The notes under the pieces were generated by a model, which was not told the origin of the DNA, made no database searches, and worked only from the letters and a program-made list of their open reading frames with translations. The translations under genes were made by a program, and so were the position numbers. This document shows, one piece after another, positions 33,616 to 45,665 of a stretch of 64,000 bases of DNA. Each line of letters starts with the position of its first letter. Positions within the stretch are counted from its first letter, which is position 1. Source of the stretch: Heterobilharzia americana (lineage: Eukaryota; Platyhelminthes; Trematoda; Strigeidida; Schistosomatidae); assembly GCA_944470555.2 (NCBI GenBank), contig OX104130.1:806001-870000 (forward strand), read 5' to 3'.

Positions 33616-35614
33616 AAAGGAGAGCCACTAACCTTCTCAATGAACATAGTTCGATGTCATAACTTGTTATTTCCCATTCTGATCGGCTTGTATTGAATTA
33701 AGCGATCATTATTAGCGTATGAGCATGTGTACAGATGACCCAGTTTTGCCGGTAATTTCGTCCTTCAATAGCCTTAAAACTTAGAGAGATGAGTGCTAGG
33801 TTCGGGTTTTGGTGGGAACACCAATAAAGCAGATAAATCCAACTTAAAAGTTCTTAGGGGTTTGGAACAAACCTATTGGACACAGATGGACTAGCATACG
33901 TCAAATATGACATACAACTTGGAATTCCTTACCTCTTATCTTCGATTTCAAGTCTCTTATTGTAATTATGTACACAGACAAGCTTTACTATGACTTGAAA
34001 AGTAGTCCTAATTTTAACTTATCTACACCTAAATTATCTTATTCCTACAGAAATATATTTTTATTAACTTTATCCACAGATGTTTATTTTAGTAAAAATT
34101 GTTCCATAAGATACCAAATGATACTTTCGAGGACAAATATCAGCAATTAGCCCTCATCTGACGATTTTACCTTGAAATCAGGCTCGACAACTTCTTCTTA
34201 GACTATATGTCACGCCAGAGACTTCGTGATGAAGTTTTAGAGTCACGTAGGGCAACTCCGTAGGCTATACTTCTCCCTACCGGGCTATGGACAAAAAAGA
34301 AAGTAAAAGTAGCTAGTTTCAAGGAGGTGAATGTCTTATTCCACTGAAGTCTACAGTTGTTCATCCCTATTCTCTACATTACAAGCTAATCGCCGCTGCC
34401 CGCATATGTATTTCACTAAGATAGATCACAATGATGGTTGAGGAATGCGTTAATTCTCGAGTAAACCGGCTGGACTATGAGACTAAGTAAGTAAAATGCT
34501 AGTTCAGTTCGGATTGTATAATAAGAATAGACAGTGTTCCCGTCTTATGAATTCAAATTCCCTGGTCTAGGTTATATCGTGTATAACCTTGTTAAACAAA
34601 CGGATGTTTGCGAGACCGATAATTGGTTTCTATTTATAAAGTTAGATGATTTTAGATTTCAGTCATGTGGTAAGATACAGACTTGGGTTGTCGATACCTT
34701 TAATGGCGTGAAATTAGGTAGTGGATAATGCAAACACTGATTAATTTTCTAGACTTTTCCGAACTTTGAACACTTACATAATCTTTATACGTTTACACTC
34801 ACCTCTTTTGGATTATTTATTCTCATTTCTATCGTCTTTGTGCTGAGCTAACGGATTTTCATTGTTTTGCTTTTCCGGTTTGTAGGCACTCCTGACAGAG
34901 TTTACAAACCACTTTCATTCTGTAAGGAAATTACATGACTGAAAAAGTGAGAGATACCAAATTCGAATATAATTAAAAATTAAGCGAAACTGTCTCACTG
35001 AAATGCCACAACTCTATTAGTATGCAGATGATCGCCTAGCCAAGAGTCATTGAAATAACGAATCATCAGATTAGTGCTAATGATTTCAAAAAGTTCTCTT
35101 TGTAAACACCGATGCTGTAACTACCTTATAGTTATTTTAAAAAGTGTTGCGAAAACAATAGTCAGTGATTCCCTTCTATATATGATTAACAAAAGTATTA
35201 AGTCCAAATATTGTAGAATTACTGTCCTGGAAAATAGCGACTCTCAACATCAAAGTAAACACTAGATGTGCATATTACTACAAAGGTTTTCGGCTGCAAA
35301 ACTTCATTTTCCCATTGAATAAATATGAAAATGGAACGCTATTGTTCACTGAATGGAACCCTTGTAACCGTGAAGACAAGTTCATACTAATGTCTGTCAA
35401 CTAGGTTTTCTACTTGTCTGCTAAGCCTAGTGCTAAGAATCGACTGGAAAGACATTCTGCTCCACCCAAACCTTGTGACTGCTAGGACTCACTAGGTGGG
35501 CGTTTCTATAATCTTGAGGAAAGTTTTGTTTCCTTGAAGACTTGGAAGTGCCTTAGTAAGACCTGAAGTCAAGTATTTTGACCACTGGTTTGTTCAAGCC
35601 TAAAGATATCCTAT
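33616..35614. other. No gene seen
   Basis: AT-rich DNA. A possible very decayed SINE-A lies at 33790-33880. Short open frames at 33968-34150, 34534-34728 and 35074-35265 show no domain. Confidence 0.35.
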
Positions 35615-35800
35615 ACTAATGAGCTGAGATAAAATATTAGTTGGAAAACCACTGGGATTCTGGCAGCAACAGACAGCTATACTGTCCTATCAAGGGACTC
35701 CTTGGAAGTGGGCACAAATTACCACACCAGGGATCAAGGCCAGGACTTTCAGTTTTTGTGGTGAGCACATTACCATTGAGCCACTGGGTCACGAGCTAAC
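35615..35800 (-). mobile_element. SINE-B copy, left half of head-to-head pair
   Basis: Minus strand head CCCAGTGGCTCAATGGTAAT (35772-35791), B-box region TTGATCCCTGGTGTGG, then the body running left. Its 5' end faces the next copy about 25 bases away. Confidence 0.75.
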
Positions 35801-35824
35801 AGGGTAGTAAAATGTGTGTCACCT

Positions 35825-36025
35825 CACTTCAACCCGGTGTCTAGATGAAGACTTGCTAGTTACGAAACCTGAAGGTTCAAGGTATGATCCCTGAATGGGT
35901 GAAGTCATGGGTGCGCCTTGTTCAGGTGTCTCAAAGGAGTATGAAACAGCTGCCTGGTACTGCCAGATCCTCAATGATTCTTCAACTAAAGTCAGTCCGT
36001 GATAAATATCAACTTGAAAACTTAA
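35825..36025 (+). mobile_element. SINE-B copy, right half of head-to-head pair
   Basis: Head with CTTGCTAGTTACGAAACCTG, B-box region GGTATGATCCC, then GTCATGGGTGCGCCTTGTTC, and a 3' end with AAGTCAGTCCGTGATAAATA. Pairs with the inverted copy to the left. Confidence 0.75.
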
Positions 36026-38454
36026 CTGTCGGAAATATCACATGCGAGAAGGAAATTTATACGCTGAAAATCAGTTGATCGTCTGAGTTCAGTGAATGCA
36101 TGATGATGAATAAGGAGATACAATAAAGACTGATTTTCCACTGGATATTCTCTTGCCATCATATTTCGACAGCTTATTATATAAGACAGGAACTACTTGG
36201 GAAATAAATGATCGCCAAGTTACACTTCCAGTGGGAACATAGAAGAACATAGAGTAGAGATTAAACTTTCTGAAACTGACGAGTCCTAATTACGAAAAAA
36301 ACTGAAAAATTGTCTGCTTAATGACTGAATAAGCTCACTAAAATCGACTTCCTACTCATTGAAATTCGTTCACATAACAAAATGAAGAGGACTGCATACA
36401 TTAAACTTGTGCGCATTCATGAAGTATGTAATGGGTCACACGAAAGTTAATGATGCCACCTGTCTATCGCAAAGTCGGTAAGTGAAACCGGGTTTAAACC
36501 TGCCACCCATTCATTAAAAATTCAAATAATTCATAGTCATATGTAAATACTATGATAATATAGGTGAAAGTCTGGCATTTCCGTCTCACCTCAGACTGCT
36601 TCCTCACATGATATGACCAAACATTTTAGTTATTTAGCCAATTGGTTACTGTGGAATAAACAAAACCAAGAAAATACCTTAAAATGTCATCTTTTTTTCG
36701 TATTCGGAATTGATAATTCTTTCAGTTGCCATTAAAAAGGTATAATGTCATTGTTTTCGTTTGAAATATCCCACCAACACACACAAGCATACATATTTTG
36801 AAAAATGTGATATTACACAAAATACTGGGAACATTTTTATCACGTTCAAGATCAGTTTATCGATGCACTGACAGTGATTCACTGTTGTGTGCAATGGTAA
36901 CAATATTACCACAAACATGTTTTATCTCTCAGCTATATTGTCTAGATTGAAGCAGGAAGATAAATATCAGAACTTAAAAAATACTGCAAAATAACAATGA
37001 CTGACTGACTGGCTGCTTTTGAGGGAAATGGGGCTGAAGATGAAAGTAGCTGCACCATTATCCATGAGTATTATCTCTGGGTTACAAATTGACTCGATAA
37101 CCCATGTATTACAGTTGCCATCAAAATAACAAAAGTACCTAAAAGATGGATTCAGTAATGTTTCAGCAGACTCATCAGGATTCATGATAGCATATCAACA
37201 CCATATCAAGTGGGTGTAAACTAAACACCTGGGAATGCTGTGTCATTGATGTCAGTAAACACTTTTGAATACTGAAAAGTATTCTATTCCCAGTTTATTA
37301 CGAAATACGAAAAGCTGTCTTTCAATGAAAGTAGTGTATTGGTAGGCGAAAAAGGTGGTAAGGTCAACATGAAAGATAAGCGTGCTGAGCTCGAGGCCGT
37401 ATCTGGTCGTATGTACAAGGTGCTTGGAAGTTTTAAAGTAGGAAAAGACAAGCAGTTGATAGTCCCCAGTTCTTACTTGTCGCTTAGCTAAAGTCAGTTA
37501 ACGATGAGAACTATCAGTGGGCAAATATACTATGGTAGCAATATAAAACACAATTTTCAACAAGAAACAAGTCATACGCTGCTTGGGATTTGGAAGTACA
37601 CTCTTGATGACGGACTATGATGACGGACAGTGCTTGTTGACATCTACGGACCAACTTCTATGCAAAGTTTATTTCAACAGAAGAGTGTTTTCTGCTGGAA
37701 TAACCCAAAAGAGTCGGTTTTGACCAACACTCACCTAACAAACCGACTTTAGACCTTGAAGAGGGGCATCTCTATTCGTTCGAATTAGAAGTAAATTCCG
37801 TCAAGGAAAACAATTTGCTTTGTAGTCCTGGGGGTCATTTGCTGTTATTTTGCAACTTTCAGAGTTAAAATAAATTTCTTGATTGAATAGAATGTTCATG
37901 GCTTGAGAAAGCTCAAGTTAATCGGGGTCAGCTATCAGAAACTAGAATATGAATAAAATTTTAACGCTGTTGGAGAGATAATTCGAAATCAGTTGACCGC
38001 GTCAAATTTCCTGGATCAGATTGACTTCTCATGCCATGAGATATAAAGACTTCTTGATAGTTAGTTGTTGGTGTTATATCCCTGCGTTGACGGTTTGACC
38101 GATGTTTTGGTTCTAACCACTCTTTGGTTACTTTTAATGTTCTATGATCAATGGAGTGAAGCAGATACCCAAATGTTGGTCCTAACTGGCATTATACTTT
38201 GAGTTACTGTGTGCCAGTTGATACCTGTTATAAACCCTCATTTTGCCTAACTTTTGCCTGATATTTGCCTTTAACCTAAAATGGCTTTTTTATGACTGTT
38301 TTCGCCCCCTCTTGGTGCTGTTGCAAGCTTTGTTTCTCCCGCTGCTTCTGAAGATTAAACTCTCATTGGCTGTTAACTCTACTAACTTATCAGTGGATTT
38401 AGTGTTTGTCAAGGTCGTTTAGAATGTTTATATTCAGCATCACTCTAAACTAAT
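36026..38454. other. No gene seen
   Basis: AT-rich DNA. A CTGACGAGTCC fragment at about 36280-36292 is a SINE-A scrap. A weak SINE-B-like stretch lies at 37430-37530. A 72-residue minus-strand frame (36967-37185) has no recognisable domain. Confidence 0.35.
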
Positions 38455-38718
38455 TTGACTTTTGTTGAGACAGTAAAAGCTGTCTACCAACGATCCGTTT
38501 TCTCTTCGTGTCTTCGCTTACCGGTGGCGTTGTTTTGGTGGCTGATTATCGATTACAGTAGATGCTTTGCGCTTCAGGTTCCTATTGTTCGTACACGTCT
38601 TAGTCACATTACCGGTCATAGCGATCCTACAGCCTATAATGTCACACTAGCTAATTCAGAGAGAAGACGACGTTCGACTGTCAGTCCACACAATCCACCA
38701 CTGTATTGTATGTACTAA
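38455..38718 (+). CDS. Uncharacterised 87-residue open frame
   Basis: Begins MTFVETVKAVYQRSVFSSCL and has a hydrophobic patch (LPVALFWWLIIDY) followed by an arginine-rich part (SERRRRSTV). The surrounding 600 bases are less AT-rich than average and could be the 5' region of an unidentified element. No family recognised. Confidence 0.2.
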   Translation: MTFVETVKAVYQRSVFSSCLRLPVALFWWLIIDYSRCFALQVPIVRTRLSHITGHSDPTAYNVTLANSERRRRSTVSPHNPPLYCMY

Positions 38719-39044
38719 AGCATACGGGAAATGTACAAGGCGCTGAAAGCGTAGGTGGCCTAGTCGGGAAGTCAGCAAATCAGAACAAAGATAGACATGT
38801 GAAGGAATTTGATGAATGGTTGATTATTCTTTTAGTTCTTTCTTGGTGTGGATACAACAGTTGGTGTCACGTTCTGTCTATCCTTTGAAACATTGAAATA
38901 AAAACGAAGTACATGGTTAAATATTTCTTAGCTATTGATGGTCATGGTTTCCCGTTGACTACCATATTCAACCGAGTCAGTCGGTCTCTGTTATCATATA
39001 AGCTCCCTGAACAAATGTTTTGACATTGTCTCAAGTTTCATTTT
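38719..39044. other. No gene seen
   Basis: GGTGGCCTAGTCGGGAAGTC near 38753 resembles GGTGGCTTAGTCAGGATGTC near 51028, a possible short shared repeat. Nothing else. Confidence 0.35.
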
Positions 39045-39180
39045 GATGCCATGTGCAGTGGAATGCAGGGTCTGCATTTCGTTCGATTTGTCACTCATTA
39101 GGTGCATGCACCTGTGTCTCGGACTTGAACCCACCACCTATCTCTTCAAACTCCACTGCGTTATCCACTGGACTACTGAG
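39045..39180 (-). mobile_element. SINE-A with compensated stem I
   Basis: Minus strand: tRNA head CCAGTGGATAACGCAGTGG, then stem I ATGCAC against CTGCAT. Relative to ATCCAG/CTGGAT, the third-position C to G on one strand is matched by G to C on the other. The core reads CTAATGAG with GAAA kept (39077-39080). The cleavage triplet is GAC. Confidence 0.7.
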
Positions 39181-40164
39181 TCAAAACTAGGATGAAATTA
39201 TTCTCATGTGTTTCAGTTTGTCGAAGAATGAGATTTTGAAAACACGTCAAAGTAATTCAGATATATTATTGTCAGCAATCTCATGTCACATGAATTTATT
39301 TGTCGTGAGACTCACTTGCCAACTAGTTTCAGTTTTAATAGGAAAGACAATTTTTAACTGAGGATGACGATGATAATGCTGATCCCGTTTCATAAAAATA
39401 TCGGTGTTGAATCTATTATTTAGGCTGTTAGTAGAAATTCTACACCTACAGCCTAAAGAATAGCAACCGGTTACTGAAGTTGATTACCTTAAGAGATCAA
39501 GTAAGAAACATGATCATGCTCTAGAACTGTTGGAATCTACCTCAAATCTACTTACTACGTTGAAGCAGAAGTAAATTTATGGTTCATTCACCGATGTGAA
39601 AGCCTGGAGCGGGCTGCATACATCAGATAAGGCCCAAAGTAATGAATCTGCCCTCCAGAGGCCACTGATCTAAATTCAGCCATAATCCAAGTTTTGATTC
39701 AACTTCTGTCACTATATTAGTAAAAGACTGTAGAGTCTTTATAAGAGTGATATCTCACTACAGAAGAGTTAACAAGAAGAAGCAGATTACAAAAAATTCC
39801 GGGGTTATTGCTAGGACCGAATAAAATCCATAATCAAAACATAGAGAGAATTGTGTTATGAAGTCAGGTGCTTACAAAATACAACATCCATGATGTGAGA
39901 TCTCACCAGATCACATGATATGATCTGTTCGATACCACAGTTAGCGTCAAGACTACAAGCATAAAAGATGTATGGAATTTACTACTGTTTGATATAAGTA
40001 GTTACAGATCAGTCACATCAGTTATCAGTGTTTGAGATTCGCGTGGTTTCAAAAACTAGGCTGATTGAGCTGAATAAACTTGATGTACCACTGATGAGCT
40101 CAATTCCAGACGCGCTAAACTGCTGTCCAATATTTAAGTCCTCTGATCTGGCTAGTGAGCAGGG
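39181..40164. other. No gene seen
   Basis: AT-rich DNA. Nothing recognised. Confidence 0.35.
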
Positions 40165-40330
40165 TTTATAGGCGTGAGTGGTATATTTCGTCCTCTTCAG
40201 GACTCATCAGCTGCATGTATGTGCATCTCAATAGTTTGTAATATTCCTATTCAGGCCCGAGCCCATCACTCATCTTTTCCAAGGCATGAGTGCTTTTCAT
40301 TATGCAAACAAGTCACCACAATCATTTCTT
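40165..40330 (-). mobile_element. SINE-A with intact core but deleted stem I 3' strand
   Basis: Minus strand: CTGATGAG (40203-40210), stem II TCCTGAAGAGGA and GAAA (40186-40189) are intact. The segment that should follow GAAA (cleavage triplet and CTGGAT) is deleted, the sequence passing straight to CCACT. It cannot self-cleave. Confidence 0.75.
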
Positions 40331-40975
40331 GTGCAATGAGTGATTTCACTGCTAGCTGCCACTTATATTAAACACATCATAATCAGTTGAGGTATCCTTA
40401 TAGGCGCTCAGAGACCAACAGGGAGATAGTAATGTCGGGTTCTGTAAACCTCAACTCATAGCACTAAAACTTTATGGGCGTTGGATTTAAACTAAAAGGA
40501 TTTTGGCAGGTATAAAAATACAGAAATTTATGTACTTTTCTCCCGATGGATACATGATTTAACTAGATAGGGAGATTGACAGCCGTTTTATAGAGTGTTA
40601 AAACAACAGTTTCCAGAGATTGACTGATTGGTTGTTCACTGAGGAATGACAAATTTCAAGCTGTCCAGTCTTGAGTGTTGGCCGAATTCTATAGACACTT
40701 TCGGAGTGTGGCCAACAAGCTATAAAGCTCACCATAGCAGGACACTTTTGTGGATGCCAGTTGATTAGAGGCAGTTGGCAGGAAGCCCGAAATTAGGAAA
40801 TATGAAGCTAGTTGCTGTTCAATAATCGGTCAGTGTATCTAAGCCAGTAGTGCGTGATATAACTTTTGGCCCGAATGGCTCAGTAGATTTAAGGCCTCCA
40901 CTCACTTGAAAATTGACGATTCGCTAAAATGCCATTTATTTATCTATTTAAAGGTTAGTGGAGATTTTAATTTTG
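40331..40975. other. No gene seen
   Basis: Contains GTCAGTGTATCTAAGCCAGT near 40830, a phrase also found near 55140. Otherwise nothing. Confidence 0.35.
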
Positions 40976-41205
40976 AAGTAATATTCATCACGGACTGAAA
41001 TCAGTTGCAGAATCACCGAAGTCCGACCCAGTACCTGAGTGGTTAACGTGTTAGCCGTGAAACGTAAGTGTCGTGAGTTCGATCCCTAGACCGGTAGTGA
41101 GTGAGTAACGCTGGGAAGTACCATACTACGATGAAATGGCTGTCCAGTGCTCCCAAGTTTCCAATCGTTCTCCAACTGATTCCAGTCCATGATTTAACTA
41201 TTTGT
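40976..41205. mobile_element. SINE-B head-to-head pair, left member reduced to its 3' end
   Basis: A minus-strand 3' stub (GTAATATTCATCACGGACTG) is followed at about 41030 by a plus-strand copy with CAGTACCTGAGTGGTTAACG, GAGTTCGATCCC and GATTCCAGTCCATGATTTAA. Confidence 0.75.
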
Positions 41206-41602
41206 TAAAAGCAAGTCATCAGACGACACGAGTAGTGCGTAAAAACTTCAGTCAAACGACCCTGAAATAATAAATCATCGGTACTTTAATCAGGAGTCAC
41301 CAACAGCATAAAATGTGGATCGTAGAACACTTAGTCAGCAGTGGTGTTGTACTAGTCAAGTGGCATGGGTTATTAAAATTCAGTCACATGGGTGACTGAA
41401 TTCGCTCACTGTTTACGCGTATACAGCTGGGAAGCAATACTCGAAGATCACAATATGATTTCCGGTGTACTGTTAGGTAAAGTTGGCTTGTTCTGAAAGT
41501 AAGTACGTAATCTGTAGAGTATCTGAAAAATGTTTTCATACCAGATATACTGATTTGTGGTTTATGCTGGATAATAGCACAAAACAATTTATTAAATAAA
41601 GA
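41206..41602. other. No gene seen
   Basis: Nothing certain. The minus strand is open for 86 codons (41384-41644) without a recognisable domain. Confidence 0.3.
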
Positions 41603-41857
41603 ATGTACATATTTTCTAGTCAGATAGTGCCAGTCAATCGACAAGAAGTACTAGTCGAACTACGTTTAGTCCACATTGGCAACCCTATCACCAAAGAGAA
41701 TACGCAAATATCCGAAACCTGCTGTTACATGGTGGCCTACATCAGAAAAGCCGAACATATGATAAAACGCTACACCAAAATAAAAGGAAGCGACGTCGGT
41801 GAAAACGTTCAGAAGTTCGTCCACATAGAATTGATCATCAGCAATGTGAAAATCTAA
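41603..41857 (+). CDS. Uncharacterised open frame, candidate exon
   Basis: Open plus-strand frame containing VPVNRQEVLVELRLVHIGNP and KAEHMIKRYTKIKGSDVGEN, ending FVHIELIISNVKI and a stop. It is preceded by TATTTTCTAG (41609-41618), a fair splice acceptor, and the region is richer in GC than its flanks. The opposite strand is also open (41666-41863), in a phenylalanine-rich frame, so the coding strand is uncertain. No family recognised. Confidence 0.25.
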   Translation: MYIFSSQIVPVNRQEVLVELRLVHIGNPITKENTQISETCCYMVAYIRKAEHMIKRYTKIKGSDVGENVQKFVHIELIISNVKI

Positions 41858-42073
41858 TCTCATATTCCAAGAGAGCGAATCTAGTAAATCCCCCTCCTCT
41901 GCATTGTTATCAAACTAGACAATACGTACAGCTTCCCGCTTTGATAACAGATTGAAGACCAACATGCTATAATAAAGTTACTTCACTATAATCCACAATT
42001 GGACATTCCATTCTGGCAACACTACGTTCAGTCACAATTAAATGACACAAGTGAAAAGTGACGTATATTATTA

Positions 42074-42237
42074 TCATGCAACTGATGAGAATGAATTCAA
42101 ATGATATATAATCAGCAGCAGAAAAAAACAATACGACAACGGTACTTCCGATGAAAAGGTACATTCCTCATGAGCAACAGCATTCAAAATGACTCCGACA
42201 GTAGTTGCCAGAGTGCGCCAAACAAAACCCTCGAAAC
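42074..42237 (-). CDS. Candidate second exon outside the left inverted-repeat arm
   Basis: If the 26-codon exon at 42607-42685 is spliced to an AG at 42238-42239, the phase-1 join opens a frame of 53 further codons to a TGA at 42074-42076. It starts GFEGFVWRTLATTVGVILNA and holds a hydrophobic run (LSYCFFLLLIIYHL) that could span a membrane. The predicted product is about 80 residues. Splicing is inferred from consensus sites only. No homologue recognised. Confidence 0.25.
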
Positions 42238-44145
42238 CTGAATCCACCTACAGGATGAGTCATGCAATTTACCACTCCCACACAACCATATATAATAGAA
42301 AAAAATTCTAGGCTCATTCGTCAAACCTTTGCGAATCTGAGAATCATCCGTATACATACAACTAAATTACATAAACACAAGATACTTTGAATAAACAAAA
42401 TGAAACAACCAATTTCATGCACAGAAAGTGACACAATAAATGCTAGTCGGTTGATGTTAGTCAACGTGCAATCATTTCCAAACCATAAGTCAGGCGGAAA
42501 TAGGTGATGAGTCGACCGAAAGCCACTTGAAATGAGCTATGCGACAACTTCACCAATTCCGTCATAAGTAAGCAACCGGTAACACTAATCTGAGATACAC
42601 ACTTACCACTTTTCGAGAAAACATGACACAACTCCTTTGAGAAACATCCAAAATATATAAACGTACTTGTGAATGTACTTGTCATGAAAGAGACTCACGA
42701 ACTATGCTGTCAAACGAAGTCAGTAGGCAGATGCCAATCACATCCCTCGACACGTACTATTTGTCCGGTTAGAGCAATTTAAACAATAACAGATATTTAA
42801 CCTAGATAGCGCTGCGCTAATGACCAGGAAGATATTGACAAACCCCACTCACTTCGAGTGCAACTCGCAAGCTGTCCATTCGAATGCAACAGATCTAACC
42901 AAGTGTAGAACACTAGAAAATACTTGAGCGAGTAAACAACATGGAATAAATGACGCCTAATGAAGAAACCGAAACATTGATGCTCTCTCTACATTCACTT
43001 ACTCAACTTTACTGTAGAAAATCTCCACCACTGGTGAATCATTGAACTCACAGGTATGCAATATTTTTGGGATATTCTTCTAGTTTACCTATTCAAATCC
43101 TGTCAAGGTAACACAATATTTCATGTACTAACTGATGTGAAGTATATCGTTGAATCGCTCGCCTAAATAATCAGTTATTGAACAAATGAAACAAAGAAAA
43201 ATGAACAACTTTATACAGTGTATCTAGTTTAGTCTAGATTCTGACTGTTGGCTGCACTTATCTGCATTCATCATAAACCTATTTATGGATCGATGTCATT
43301 CGGCTAGTCGGCAATGTAAACAACACTTGAAAAATGTCACTGATTTATGCTTTGTAGTTTAAGTACTATTTTTAGCCAGCCAGGATATTGACCAGTTTAA
43401 ACAATATGGAGTTTCCATTTCAATAATGAACCGGAGGTATTTCATTTGTCGAACGTCCTCAGCAAAATATGTGAATCAAACCTGGGAACGTCTCACCACA
43501 TTCTACCCAACTTAAGACATGTGCTGCGTTTAGCGTGACTGCTAAATCCACCCATGCAACTACTGATTATTAAAATCAGTTAAGCATTCTTTGTTTTGTG
43601 AAAATCTATTCTTGCAGTCGGGGAATACAGATATCTCATTCGAAATTTCAGTCGGGTAAAAGTTGACCTGTAAATTCGCTCGAGACTCTTCAGTACAGTC
43701 AGTCATATATCACACTGATGATGATTCATTCAACCTACAACTGAACTCATCTAGATGTCAATTATGCATGTAAATTAAATTGTTGATGCGTGACCGATGT
43801 TGAGTTGGTTCGCGAAATGAGTGTGTCTGTCTGTCGATCAAGATTCATTGTGTGATTATTGACGTAAATGTTAGTGAATGGATTAGACTGTATGTTAATG
43901 TATTTAATGTGTCGTAATGCATAATCACCTGCACTCAATATGTTATGCTATATTACATTAATTCGAAAGAGAATTCGTGACTACTGGGGTATAACAAGTT
44001 GAAGGTGGGAGAAGTGTTCAACAATGGTTAAGGATAGCGATTGCGCTCTATCCAGTGACTCAGAGGTGACCTTTCCCGCTGTGAAGCTTGAAGGTCCTGA
44101 TTACGATCCGTGAGTGGGGTCATGAATGCGCATTGTTGAGGAATT
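42235..44145 (+). repeat. Large inverted repeat, left arm (1,911 bp)
   Basis: The reverse complement of 46263-48172. Reading the two arms against each other I find two differences: a one-base indel at 42411-42412 and a G/T-type substitution at 43058 (opposite 47350). Identity is therefore about 99.9%. The outer end lies within a few bases of a possible splice acceptor. The inner end lies inside a SINE-B copy. Nothing in the arm resembles a transposase. Confidence 0.97.
42607..42685 (-). CDS. Candidate first exon in left arm
   Basis: The minus strand starts MTSTFTSTFIYFGCFSKELC after an in-frame stop. It reaches GTAAGT, a strong splice donor, immediately after base 42607, leaving phase 1. The frame is also open beyond the donor to 42461. 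Identical to the right-arm exon at 47723-47801. Confidence 0.3.
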
Positions 44146-44205
44146 TCCTAATGGAATGAAACGTATACTTGCAACTCAAATGTCTTTGAAGCCTTATTCA
44201 TACGG
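44050..44205 (+). mobile_element. SINE-B copy spanning the inner end of the left arm
   Basis: TCCAGTGACTCAGAGGTGAC, GAAGCTTGAAGGTCCTGATT, GAGTGGGGTCATGAATGCGC, then GAGGAATT, where the arm ends at 44145. SINE-like but different sequence continues into the spacer. Confidence 0.65.
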
Positions 44206-44225
44206 GAAACAAGCGATGGTCCGAT

Positions 44226-44558
44226 TTAAACTGCCTTCTTTGAATTACAAACTGTCCTACAATAGCTACCTAACGCAGCGTAAATAAGTCTCAAATTTCT
44301 TAGTTGTGTTGTGTTCTCTGGTCTGGGTTGCTTAGTCATGAAGCTTTCATCATCTTGCTGGATGACATCATCAGCACTAACTTCAGTATGAAGTGAGCTG
44401 TCAATATTCCTCTGTGAGGGATTCAGTAACTTGCCCTGACGAACTGGTTTGTGAGTGGTTGTTTCTTTTGACTGTTGTATCACTGACTGTTTAGATTTCC
44501 CTGTTGGTTGTTCTTCTGCTTGATCTCTGACCTTTCTGTTATTCATCATTTTTCTCAT
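44226..44558 (-). CDS. Uncharacterised 110-residue low-complexity frame
   Basis: Starts MRKMMNNRKVRDQAEEQPTG. It is rich in Q, K, T and S, with few hydrophobics until the last third (LRNLRLIYAALGSYC). It ends with CNSKKAV and a stop 80 bases before the left arm. The composition suggests a disordered, basic protein segment. No domain or family recognised. It could be an exon or the N-terminal part of a decayed retroelement gag. Confidence 0.3.
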   Translation of the reverse strand: MRKMMNNRKVRDQAEEQPTGKSKQSVIQQSKETTTHKPVRQGKLLNPSQRNIDSSLHTEVSADDVIQQDDESFMTKQPRPENTTQLRNLRLIYAALGSYCRTVCNSKKAV

Positions 44559-44906
44559 TGGTTGATAGAATAGGTCTATGTCTATACATCTATTGATTAC
44601 TGACTGACTGACCTGAATGCTAAGCTTCTAAGAATTCTCTGATATTCTTTACAGCCGAGCTACAAATATTCTCCCCCGTTTCATAGTCTCAAATGTTTCG
44701 ACATATTTGTTGTGACAGAAAAAGAATCAAATAACTACACTTTGTCCAAATAGGGATGGAGTAGCAACGGTCCACCGTTTAGTTCTCTCTTATCTCATTT
44801 CTCCATGGCTAGTGTGAAGAAAATTTGAACTACACCTAGTGTTTGACCAGTTCCACTTACATAGGAGATACACGAATAATATATTCATCTGAAAAAATAT
44901 TGTGGC

Positions 44907-45665
44907 TTGCTTAGAAGATTGTTTTCAGGAAACAAAACCGAGATGAAAAAGGAAAATAATTTTCAAAGTTGCATTCCACTAGACAAGGTAAGAAATCTAA
45001 TTCATTCACTATGCACAAGAATTAGCAGAATTTGTACAGATGATGCGTCAAGTCAGGAGGAAGCTGGAAATACGTCGAGGAGTGTCCTCGAGAACGGTTG
45101 TCCTTCAGGACTCACTGAGAGGAATATAAAGCCTTAATAATAACAAGAACGTAGCCATACAGTTCTCCAAAGAGGATTCACATCGTGAACATTGGATCTA
45201 AAGAGGATACAACGACAGAGATATTCAAGAATCGACTGTGTGAAGCGCTGAGCAAGACCTTCTCTTCTGCCCAACCTCGGACTTTTCTCTCCACTAAATA
45301 AAGATTAGAGAGTGTACAAAGTGATCTTTAGGGCCACCTGAATGTATGTATACAACTCACCTGCGCTTGTAGAGCTGGTTACATAGGTCGCACGAAGCGT
45401 GTTCTATCCAAATACTATCCTACATAGCTGTTTACAGGAACCTGCATATCAATCACTAACTCGATTCTTGAACATCTGGATAAGTTCGATTACTCGGCTC
45501 CAGCAAAATCTTATTTTATTGTCATTTAAATAGTGAAATGGAAGATTTCGAAGCAAGTTCGCATTCGCCACCTGAACGAAACCGTAATCTAGGCAATTTT
45601 TCAGTTCGAGCCCGATCTTTCTATTCAAAACAGGCATGTACTATCTTTAGAATTCTCTTGGTCAT
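44907..45665 (+). mobile_element. Penelope-like element, RT end plus GIY-YIG
   Basis: In the inverted-repeat spacer. The connector NLIHSLCTRISRICTDD and LENGCPSGLTERNIKP occupy 44990-45137. After frameshifts come REIFKNRLCEALSKTFSSAQ (about 45205-45265) and the endonuclease start CRAGYIGRTKRVLSKYYPT (about 45370-45425), with an intact YIGRT signature. A stop follows, then SITNSILEHLDKFDYSAPA and FEPDLSIQN near 45600-45640, the family tail. No reverse transcriptase palm. Inactive because of stops and frameshifts. Confidence 0.88.

Noticed and set aside
36270..36310. Hammerhead ribozyme at CTGACGAGTCC
   Set aside because: After the box the stem II loop does not close and stem I partners are missing. 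It is only a scrap of SINE-A.
42461..42685. Uninterrupted 74-residue protein in each arm (also at 47723-47947)
   Set aside because: The frame crosses a strong GTAAGT donor after codon 26, and its duplication is explained by the inverted repeat. I prefer the exon model, itself tentative.
42950..42990. Penelope-type hammerhead in the arms (CTAATGAAG ... CCGAAACATT)
   Set aside because: The CTGANGA box is altered and no stem II can form between the two halves.
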